Source: Clostridia bacterium
Lineage (GTDB): Bacteria; Bacillota; Clostridia; Oscillospirales; Acutalibacteraceae
Length of the DNA stretch: 7,034 bases
Assembly (NCBI GenBank): GCA_030536195.1
Contig: JAUNQL010000056.1
Span: 1-7,034, forward strand
Reading direction: 5' to 3'
In this document: piece by piece, positions 1-5,973 of the stretch
How positions within the stretch are numbered: the stretch's first letter is position 1
Layout: every line of letters begins with the position of its first letter
The notes under the pieces: generated by a model
What the model was told of the DNA's origin: nothing
What the model saw: the letters and a program-made list of their open reading frames with translations, nothing else
The model's database searches: none
Made by a program: the position numbers and the translations under genes

Positions 1-2
1 AG

Positions 3-35
3 AAGGATGCTATCGTTATCGAGTATCTCGCATAA
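3..35 (+). CDS. C-terminal end of an upstream gene (partial, unidentified)
   Basis: Reading from base 3 gives KDAIVIEYLA and then a TAA stop at 33-35. A strong intrinsic terminator begins 14 bases later, which is where the end of a transcription unit would be expected. Ten residues are too few to assign a family or function. The other two frames show no better candidate for a gene end: one stays open into the terminator, and the other stops inside its stem. The call rests on the position of the stop relative to the terminator and on the plausible amino-acid mix. Confidence 0.45.
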   Translation, partial: KDAIVIEYLA

Positions 36-48
36 TCAAAATTTTAAT

Positions 49-79
49 GAACCCGCTCACTTGAGCGGGTTCTTTTTTT
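49..79 (+). terminator. Rho-independent terminator of the upstream gene
   Basis: A perfect 10-bp inverted repeat pairs 49-58 (GAACCCGCTC) with 63-72 (GAGCGGGTTC) around an ACTT tetraloop, and seven T residues follow at 73-79. This is a textbook intrinsic terminator. It separates the upstream gene from the lipase gene, whose own promoter begins two bases after the T-run. Confidence 0.93.
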
Positions 80-80
80 G

Positions 81-109
81 TTGATAATTTGGACAAATTG
101 GAGTATAAT
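81..109 (+). promoter_or_regulatory. Sigma-A/sigma-70 type promoter for the lipase gene
   Basis: TTGATA (81-86) matches the -35 consensus at five of six positions. TATAAT (104-109) matches the -10 consensus exactly. The spacer is the optimal 17 bases. Transcription should start near 115-118, leaving a short leader of about 30 bases before the ATG at 145. I see no operator-like inverted repeat over the promoter, so strong constitutive expression is the simplest reading (inference). Confidence 0.88.
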
Positions 110-144
110 GTACAAGCGTTTAAATTCCATTTGGAGGTAATACT

Positions 145-1326
145 ATGGCATACAAAAATAAGTATCCTTATATCTTCGTTCACGGCATGATGGGCTGGGG
201 CGAAGACAACAAACTTTACAACCTCATGCCTTACTGGGGCATGGTTGCTGGTAACCAGATGAGACAGCTTCGTGCACAGGGCATCGAGGCTTATGCACCA
301 CAGGTATCACCTGTTGGTTCAGCTTGGGACCGTGCTTGCGAGCTCTATGCTCAGCTTGTTGGTGGCGTAGTTGACTATGGTAAGGCTCATAGCGAGGCAA
401 AGGGCCACGCTAGATACGGTCAGGACTTTGGCAATGGCTTTGTTCCTGATTGGTCATCAACAAACAAGATTCATCTCATTGGTCACTCATTTGGTGGCGC
501 TACAATGAGAATGCTCGTAGAGCTTTTGACAAACGGTTCAGAGGCAGAGCGTGCTTGCACACCAAAAGAGGAACTTTCACCACTCTTCGAGGGTGGCCAC
601 GGCGATTGGGTTAAGTCATTGACAGCAGTTTCTGCTCCTCATGATGGTACATCATTCGTTAACGCTTTCCCAAAACTTATGATTGGCGTAAAGTATGGCG
701 TTCTCGGTCTTGCATCAATTCTTGGTAACGTTGGTTCTCGTACATACTATGACTGGAAGATGTGCCAGTGGGGTCTCACAATGCCACCAAAGGCACCAAC
801 AGATAAGAAGAATATCCTTAACATCAAGGCTATCCGCAAGGTTGCTAAGTCTAAGGACAACGTATTTGATGATCTTGAAATCGGCCAGGCTATGGATATG
901 AACAGAACTATCCATACATCTAAGGACGTTTACTACTTCTCAGTTTCTGGTGACGGTACACAGCCAGTTGGTGACGGTACTTATGTACGCGCACCAATCA
1001 TGATTTTTGCATTCATTCCATTTGCAAAGGTTATGGGTCGTTTCCCAATCGGCCAGAACATCAACGGCGCAGAGATCACAGAGGACTGGCGCAAGAACGA
1101 CGGTCTTGTATCTCTTGAATCAGGACGTTACCCTCACCTTGAGGAGCACGTACAGTTCGATAAGAACAACGTAAAGAAGGGCATTTGGAACGTTCTTCCA
1201 GACGCTATCGGTGACCACGGTACAGTAATCGGCGGATCACTTTCATTCATCGGTCCTGGCAAGCCACAGAAGTACAGAGACACATACAACTACTGGATTG
1301 ACTTCCTTGAGAAGCTCCCAGACTAA
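145..1326 (+). CDS. Triacylglycerol lipase-like alpha/beta-hydrolase (Geobacillus/Staphylococcus lipase family I.5/I.6 type), no signal peptide
   Basis: This 393-residue protein follows the Geobacillus lipase fold along its whole length, so it probably hydrolyses acylglycerols or related esters. Visible motifs: oxyanion loop VHGMMGWG (12-19), SAWDRACELYAQLVGG (59-74), nucleophile elbow GHSFGG with Ser115, then SPLFEGGH (145-152) and APHDGT (164-169). Asp319 (KNDG) and His358 (GDHG) complete the catalytic triad. Asp62, His82, His88 and Asp243 match the zinc ligands known in Geobacillus L1 lipase (Asp61, His81, His87, Asp238). Residues 178-195 are hydrophobic and sit where the family lid lies. 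Secreted relatives carry a signal peptide. Here the protein begins at the catalytic domain, and an in-frame TAA at 121-123 rules out an upstream start. GGAGGT (133-138) lies 6 bases before the ATG. The gene stands alone between two terminators. The true substrate is unknown. Confidence 0.9.
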   Translation: MAYKNKYPYIFVHGMMGWGEDNKLYNLMPYWGMVAGNQMRQLRAQGIEAYAPQVSPVGSAWDRACELYAQLVGGVVDYGKAHSEAKGHARYGQDFGNGFVPDWSSTNKIHLIGHSFGGATMRMLVELLTNGSEAERACTPKEELSPLFEGGHGDWVKSLTAVSAPHDGTSFVNAFPKLMIGVKYGVLGLASILGNVGSRTYYDWKMCQWGLTMPPKAPTDKKNILNIKAIRKVAKSKDNVFDDLEIGQAMDMNRTIHTSKDVYYFSVSGDGTQPVGDGTYVRAPIMIFAFIPFAKVMGRFPIGQNINGAEITEDWRKNDGLVSLESGRYPHLEEHVQFDKNNVKKGIWNVLPDAIGDHGTVIGGSLSFIGPGKPQKYRDTYNYWIDFLEKLPD

Positions 1327-1337
1327 GATAAAATTTT

Positions 1338-1371
1338 TGCTCGCTTGAGTCACATCAAGCGAGCATTTTTT
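1338..1371 (+). terminator. Rho-independent terminator of the lipase gene
   Basis: An 11-bp perfect stem pairs 1338-1348 (TGCTCGCTTGA) with 1355-1365 (TCAAGCGAGCA) around a six-base GTCACA loop, with six T residues at 1366-1371. It starts 11 bases after the lipase stop codon, so the lipase is very likely transcribed alone and does not read through into miaB. Confidence 0.93.
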
Positions 1372-1381
1372 GTTTGTAATA

Positions 1382-1410
1382 TTGTAACCTATTTAAATTT
1401 GTGTTAAAAT
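1382..1410 (+). promoter_or_regulatory. Candidate promoter of the miaB-mutS-mutL operon (extended -10)
   Basis: TTGTAA (1382-1387) and TAAAAT (1405-1410) are separated by 17 bases. A TG one base upstream of the -10 hexamer (1402-1403) makes it an extended -10 element. It would give a leader of about 50 AT-rich bases before the miaB ATG. The region to 1450 is so AT-rich that other -10-like hexamers occur (for example TATATT 1434-1439), so the exact promoter is uncertain. A promoter is nonetheless expected here, because the preceding gene ends in a terminator. Confidence 0.55.
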
Positions 1411-1465
1411 TATTTGTCTAATTATTTTTATTTATATTAAATATTATATATAAAGGAGGGAAAAG

Positions 1466-2872
1466 ATGGCTACATCAATTGTATCGCAGGCGGAATTGAA
1501 TACTCAATTTGCCTACACTTTGAAAGTTAAAGAGTACTTGAGTGCCGCTTTTCCTGACAAGAAAATGCTCGCTTATACACATACCTTTGGCTGCCAAGGT
1601 AATGTTGCCGAAGGCGAGCGTATAGATGGAATGCTTGAGCAAATGGGTTATGGATTTACTGACGACCCATCAAAAGCAGACTTTGTTTTGTTTAACACCT
1701 GTGCCGTACGTGAGCATGCAGAGGAGCGTGTGTTTGGTAACATTGGTACTTTGAAGAAGTACAAGGAACAAAATCCAAACATGCTTATCGCGGTCTGTGG
1801 ATGTATGGTACAGCAGGAGCATATTAAGGCAAGGCTCAAGCGCAGCTTTAAGTATGTGGATATAGTTTTTGGCACACATGCTATTCATACATTCCCACAA
1901 CATGTCTATGAGGCACTGACGGGTGATGACCGTGTCTTTGCAGTGCCAGAGTCAGACGGTGTTATCTTTGAGGGTGTCCCATCAAAGCACACCAATGACC
2001 TCAAGGCATTCCTGCCAATCTCATACGGTTGCAACAACTTCTGCACCTACTGTGTAGTGCCACTCGTTAAGGGTCGTGAGCGCAGCAGGAGGTACGAGGA
2101 CATTGTTGCCGATGCAAAGGAACTTGTGGCCAAGGGCTACAAAGAGATTATGCTGATTGGACAGAATGTCAACTCGTATGGCAATGACTTTGGTGAGGTC
2201 AATCTTTTCTCAAAGCTTCTCAAGGAAATTGATGAGATACCGGGTGACTTTATCATCCGTTTTATGACCTCCCATCCAAAGGATTGCTCATTTGAACTTA
2301 TCGATACGATGGCAAGTTGCAGCAAGGTCGAGCATCACATCCACCTTCCATTCCAGTCAGGTAATGACAGGGTGCTCGCTGCAATGAACCGCCACTATGA
2401 CAGGGAACGCTATATCAGTGTTGCAAAATATGCCAAGGAGAAAATCCCAGACATCGCAATCACATCCGATGTAATTGTTGGCTTCCCAGGCGAGACATAC
2501 GAGGAGTTCCTCGATACAGTCTCACTGATTAGAGAGGTCGAGTTCTCATCGCTTTACGTCTTTATGTATTCACCTCGTGTCGGCACCAAGGCCGCCGAGA
2601 TGGAGGACCAGGTAAGCGACGAGGAGAAGTCGAGGCGCTTTAACGAGTTGTCGGCGGCGCAGGAGCAGGTAGCGACCGAGCGCTCCGCCAACATGAAGGA
2701 CAAGACGTATCGCGCACTCGTAGAGGGACGCAACAAGGCTGGCCGTCTAAATGGCAGGACCTCACAGAACATCATGATTGAATTTGATGGTGACGATAAC
2801 TTAATCGGCACTTTTCAAAATATAAAAGTTAAAGAACCACTTACGTGGATATTGAAAGGAGAACTCCAATAA
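1466..2872 (+). CDS. miaB: tRNA-2-methylthio-N6-dimethylallyladenosine synthase (MiaB)
   Basis: MiaB is a radical-SAM enzyme that adds a methylthio group to N6-isopentenyladenosine at position 37 of tRNAs reading UNN codons. The 468-residue product has the three family parts in order. The N-terminal methylthiotransferase (UPF0004) domain (about 35-140) has auxiliary cluster cysteines Cys43 (FGCQGN), Cys79 (NTCAVRE) and Cys113 (CGCMVQQ). The radical-SAM core has CxxxCxxC at Cys189, Cys193 and Cys196 (CNNFCTYC), with GFPGET at 339-344. A C-terminal TRAM domain (about 407-467) should bind tRNA. AGGAGG (1454-1459) lies 6 bases before the ATG. MiaB rather than MtaB or RimO is favoured by the NTCAVRE and CGCMVQQ motifs and by the neighbouring ymcA-like gene, mutS and mutL. 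The stop TAA shares its last base with the next start. GC content rises along the gene. Confidence 0.96.
   Translation: MATSIVSQAELNTQFAYTLKVKEYLSAAFPDKKMLAYTHTFGCQGNVAEGERIDGMLEQMGYGFTDDPSKADFVLFNTCAVREHAEERVFGNIGTLKKYKEQNPNMLIAVCGCMVQQEHIKARLKRSFKYVDIVFGTHAIHTFPQHVYEALTGDDRVFAVPESDGVIFEGVPSKHTNDLKAFLPISYGCNNFCTYCVVPLVKGRERSRRYEDIVADAKELVAKGYKEIMLIGQNVNSYGNDFGEVNLFSKLLKEIDEIPGDFIIRFMTSHPKDCSFELIDTMASCSKVEHHIHLPFQSGNDRVLAAMNRHYDRERYISVAKYAKEKIPDIAITSDVIVGFPGETYEEFLDTVSLIREVEFSSLYVFMYSPRVGTKAAEMEDQVSDEEKSRRFNELSAAQEQVATERSANMKDKTYRALVEGRNKAGRLNGRTSQNIMIEFDGDDNLIGTFQNIKVKEPLTWILKGELQ
2857..2861 (+). promoter_or_regulatory. Shine-Dalgarno setting the start of the YlbF-family gene
   Basis: AGGAG (within AAAGGAGA, 2855-2862), inside the last codons of miaB, lies 10 bases before the ATG at 2872. 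It supports that start over the in-frame GTG at 2845. The GTG would place the ribosome-binding site inside the gene and add nine residues (from MDIERRTPI) that are unlike the family's N-terminus. Confidence 0.75.
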
Positions 2873-3288
2873 TGGACGTAATCGAACTTACAAGACAGCT
2901 TGGCGCTGAAATTCAGGCTAGTGAAGAGTACAAAGCTTTCACAGCTGCAAAGGTAGCATCAGAGAACGATGCAGAAGTAAATGACAAGATGGCTAAGATT
3001 GAGGAGATCCGTGCCGCTTATCAGGCAGCTGCTATGGATCCAAACCCAGATGAGAAGCTTCTTGGCAAACTTGACAAGGATTTCCAGGATGTTTATGCAT
3101 CTCTCATGGTATCTGACACAATGGCAGCTTACGAGGAAGCTCGCGAAGCACTTGACAGCAAGATGAACTACATCATGCAGATCCTCTACCTCTGTGTAAA
3201 CGGTGAGGACCCAGCAACATGTGAGCCACCAGAGGAGCATGAGTGCGGTGGTGACTGTGGTTGCTGCAGCAGCGACTGCGGTTGCTAA
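2872..3288 (+). CDS. YlbF/YmcA-family protein (RicA/RicF-like) with cysteine-rich C-terminus
   Basis: The product is a 138-residue, mostly helical and charged protein of the YlbF/YmcA family (Com_YlbF). In B. subtilis, YmcA (RicA) and YlbF (RicF) form a complex with YaaT (RicT) that carries [4Fe-4S] clusters and promotes RNase Y-dependent mRNA maturation, affecting competence, sporulation and biofilm formation. Residues 1-105 match the family's helical pattern (VIELTRQLGAEIQASEEYKA, 3-22). The place after miaB and before mutS is that of Bacillus ymcA, so this is a positional counterpart of RicA, but the sequence alone does not decide between RicA and RicF. The tail is unusual: cysteines at 108, 117, 125, 129, 131, 132, 136 and 138, six of them in the last 14 residues. 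This suggests metal or Fe-S binding (inference). The start ATG overlaps the miaB stop by one base (TAATG), which points to translational coupling. Confidence 0.87.
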   Translation: MDVIELTRQLGAEIQASEEYKAFTAAKVASENDAEVNDKMAKIEEIRAAYQAAAMDPNPDEKLLGKLDKDFQDVYASLMVSDTMAAYEEAREALDSKMNYIMQILYLCVNGEDPATCEPPEEHECGGDCGCCSSDCGC

Positions 3289-3321
3289 TTGATTGAACTT
3301 TAGAAGTAAGGAGGCGATAAG

Positions 3322-5958
3322 ATGGGTGAGTATACACCTATGATGCAACAGTACTTGCAGACTAAGGAACAATACAAAAATGAAATACTGTTTTATCGTC
3401 TCGGAGACTTCTATGAGATGTTCTTTGACGATGCAATAACAGCATCGCGCGAGCTTGACCTGGTCCTTACAGGTAAGGACTGTGGTCAAGATGAACGCGC
3501 GCCAATGTGCGGCGTGCCATTCCACGCTGCTGACTCATACATTGCAAGGCTTGTTGCCAAGGGCTACAAGGTTGCAATCTGTGAGCAGCTCGAGGACCCA
3601 GCAGCCGCAAAGGGTATCGTCAAGCGTGGCGTTATTCGAATCGTTACCCCTGGTACGGTTATCGAATCAACAATGCTTGACGAAACAAGAAACAACTACC
3701 TCTGCTGCGCATGTTGCGTAGAGCATGAGGTGGGACTCTCATTTGTTGATGTCTCAACAGGTGCAGTTTTTGTAACAACTGTATCAGCTGACTTTGGTGG
3801 AGCAGAGGTTCTAAACGAACTTGGTCGCTTTACACCAACCGAGGTTATCGCAAATGAACTCGCAACTAAAATCCCTGGTCTCATGGAATATGAGAAGCGA
3901 GTTGAAACAGTCAAGATTCAACTCTTCCCAGAGGATGCATTTGATTTTGGTCTTACCGAAGAGACAGTTACAAAACACTTCGGCAAGTCACTTGATGAAC
4001 TAGGTCTCATATCCAAGGCATCAGTGTCTGCGCTTGGCGCATCATTGACATACCTCAAGGATATGCAAAAGACTGACCTTCTCAATATCAGAGCAATTAA
4101 TTACTACACAGACGAAAAGTATATGCGCCTTGATTTCTCAGCGCGCAGGAACTTGGAACTTATCGAGACTATGCGTAACCGCGACAAGCGTGGTTCGCTC
4201 CTTTGGGTGCTCGACAAGACCAAGACAGCCATGGGCAAGCGCATGCTCCGCTCATACCTTGAGCAACCACTTGTCAGCCCAGCGGGCATCATCAGACGCC
4301 AGAACGCTGTTGCATGGCTTATTGAAAACATAGAGGTCCGTGACGAGATAGCATCCCTCATGGTCAACATCCATGATATGGAGCGACTCATCACACGTAT
4401 CTCCTATGGCACAGCAAACGCTCGTGAACTCCGCTCTCTTTATGAGACGGTTTCACTCCTTGCTCCAATCAAGGAACTTCTTGGTAACAGGTCAACGGAA
4501 CTCCTTGAACAGATAAACGGCAACATCGATCCACTCAGTGATGTACTTGAACTTATCGATTCCGCTATTGCAGAGGATCCACCATTCTCAGTTCGAGAAG
4601 GTGAGATGATTCGTGATGGCTATAACTCTGAACTTGATGAGCTCCGTGACATCCTAAAGGGTGGCAAGGGTTACCTTGCAGAGATAGAGGCTAAGGAGAA
4701 AGAGCGTACAGGAATCACAAAACTTAAAATCGGCTATAACCGAGTATTCGGATACTATATTGAAGTTTCCAACTCCTTTAAGGACAAGGTACCAGAGGAG
4801 TACATCAGGAAACAGACACTCGCAAACTGTGAGCGCTACATCACACAGGAACTCAAGGAACTTGAGTCCAAGGTGCTCGGCGCTCAGGAGCGCATTACAC
4901 GACTTGAGTATGAGATATTCTCAAGTATCCGTGATAGCGTGGGCGCAGAGCTTGATCGCATCCAGCGCACAGCAACCGCTGTTGCGGAGCTCGATGTACT
5001 CTGCTCCTTTGCCAAGGTTTCAAACGACAACAACTACACCTGCCCAGAGATATCTGAGGACGGTGTGATTGAGATAAAGGATGGTAGACATCCTGTAGTT
5101 GAAAAGATGCTTGATGGTTCACCGTTTGTTCCAAATGACACTTTGCTTGATAACAAGGACAATTTGGCGGCAATCATCACTGGACCAAATATGGCAGGTA
5201 AGTCAACCTACATGCGCCAGGTAGCACTCATTGTTGTAATGGCGCAGATTGGTTGCTTCGTTCCTGCGTCCTCGGCACATGTCTCTATCTGTGACAGTGT
5301 CTTTACGAGAGTTGGCGCATCGGATGACCTTGCAGCCGGCCAATCAACCTTTATGGTTGAGATGACCGAGGTCGCAAGTATCCTCAAAAATGCGACCTCA
5401 AGCAGCCTCGTCATCCTTGACGAGATTGGCCGTGGCACATCGACTTTCGATGGCATGAGTATCGCTCGTGCAGTGCTCGAGTATGTCTGCTCTAAAAAGA
5501 TTGGAGCCAAGACACTCTTCGCAACTCACTACCACGAGCTGACTGACCTCGAGGAGGAGATGCCGGGCATCAAAAATTACAACATCGCGTGCAAGAAGCG
5601 TGGAGATGACATCATCTTCCTTCGCAGGATTGTTCGTGGTCCTGCTGATGGCTCCTATGGTATTGAGGTTGCCAAGCTCGCTGGCGTACCAAACGCAGTT
5701 GTAAAGCGTGCACATGAGGTCCTCGATGAGATTATCGAGCTCCAGACCGGTGCATCAGTTCAGGCCAAGTCTATCGCCAAGGAGCTCTCAGACGTCGACT
5801 CCTACTACGGTGGGGATGATGACATGCAGATCTCATTTGCTAGCACATCAAGCGATGCAATCGTCGATGAGCTTCGCGCACTCGACGTCAATACATTGAC
5901 TCCAATCGAGGCAATGCAAAAACTCTATGACCTTGTAAAGAGGGCTAACGAAAACTAA
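3322..5958 (+). CDS. mutS: DNA mismatch repair protein MutS
   Basis: MutS finds mismatches and small loops in newly replicated DNA and, with ATP, becomes a sliding clamp that recruits MutL. The 878-residue length fits bacterial MutS1 (853 in E. coli). The N-terminal mismatch-binding domain has the diagnostic F-x-E in GDFYEMF (Phe30, Glu32). The connector and lever domains follow, with the clamp-domain motif GYNRVFGYYIEV (471-482). The ATPase domain has Walker A GPNMAGKS (621-628), STFMVEM (675-681), Walker B LVILDE with Asp700-Glu701, GRGTSTFDG (703-711) and the His-loop ATHYHEL (734-740). The C-terminal TPIEAMQKLYDL segment matches the dimerisation helices. The Phe-x-Glu pair marks it as MutS1 rather than MutS2, and there is no Smr domain. 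AAGGAGG (3308-3314) lies 7 bases before the ATG. It is 33 bases after the YlbF-like gene and 15 before mutL, in one operon. Confidence 0.98.
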   Translation: MGEYTPMMQQYLQTKEQYKNEILFYRLGDFYEMFFDDAITASRELDLVLTGKDCGQDERAPMCGVPFHAADSYIARLVAKGYKVAICEQLEDPAAAKGIVKRGVIRIVTPGTVIESTMLDETRNNYLCCACCVEHEVGLSFVDVSTGAVFVTTVSADFGGAEVLNELGRFTPTEVIANELATKIPGLMEYEKRVETVKIQLFPEDAFDFGLTEETVTKHFGKSLDELGLISKASVSALGASLTYLKDMQKTDLLNIRAINYYTDEKYMRLDFSARRNLELIETMRNRDKRGSLLWVLDKTKTAMGKRMLRSYLEQPLVSPAGIIRRQNAVAWLIENIEVRDEIASLMVNIHDMERLITRISYGTANARELRSLYETVSLLAPIKELLGNRSTELLEQINGNIDPLSDVLELIDSAIAEDPPFSVREGEMIRDGYNSELDELRDILKGGKGYLAEIEAKEKERTGITKLKIGYNRVFGYYIEVSNSFKDKVPEEYIRKQTLANCERYITQELKELESKVLGAQERITRLEYEIFSSIRDSVGAELDRIQRTATAVAELDVLCSFAKVSNDNNYTCPEISEDGVIEIKDGRHPVVEKMLDGSPFVPNDTLLDNKDNLAAIITGPNMAGKSTYMRQVALIVVMAQIGCFVPASSAHVSICDSVFTRVGASDDLAAGQSTFMVEMTEVASILKNATSSSLVILDEIGRGTSTFDGMSIARAVLEYVCSKKIGAKTLFATHYHELTDLEEEMPGIKNYNIACKKRGDDIIFLRRIVRGPADGSYGIEVAKLAGVPNAVVKRAHEVLDEIIELQTGASVQAKSIAKELSDVDSYYGGDDDMQISFASTSSDAIVDELRALDVNTLTPIEAMQKLYDLVKRANEN

Positions 5959-5960
5959 CC

Positions 5961-5969
5961 AGGAGGTGA
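5961..5969 (+). promoter_or_regulatory. Strong Shine-Dalgarno fixing the GTG start of mutL
   Basis: AGGAGGTGA is a nine-base match to the anti-Shine-Dalgarno end of 16S rRNA. Its AGGAGG core ends 7 bases before the GTG at 5974. The first in-frame ATG (6004) would remove the conserved KINVLP segment of MutL and has no comparable site upstream. Confidence 0.9.
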
Positions 5970-5973
5970 CACC

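Noticed and set aside
49..1371. The two hairpins flanking the lipase as inverted repeats of a mobile element
   Set aside because: Their arms differ in sequence and length, and each is followed by a T-run in the transcription direction, so they are independent terminators. There is no transposase and no visible target-site duplication.
1372..1465. Possible riboswitch or leader RNA upstream of miaB
   Set aside because: The stretch is under 100 bases, very AT-rich, and shows no stable stem-loop or conserved motif beyond promoter and ribosome-binding elements.
2845..2871. GTG at 2845 as the start of the YlbF-like gene
   Set aside because: The Shine-Dalgarno at 2857-2861 lies downstream of it, and the nine extra residues do not fit the family. 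ATG 2872 is better placed.
2959..3525. A 188-codon open frame on the minus strand across the YlbF-like gene and the start of mutS
   Set aside because: It lies fully antisense to two well-supported genes, is rich in Cys, Leu and Val as expected from reverse reading of this codon bias, has no Shine-Dalgarno before its start, and resembles no family I know.
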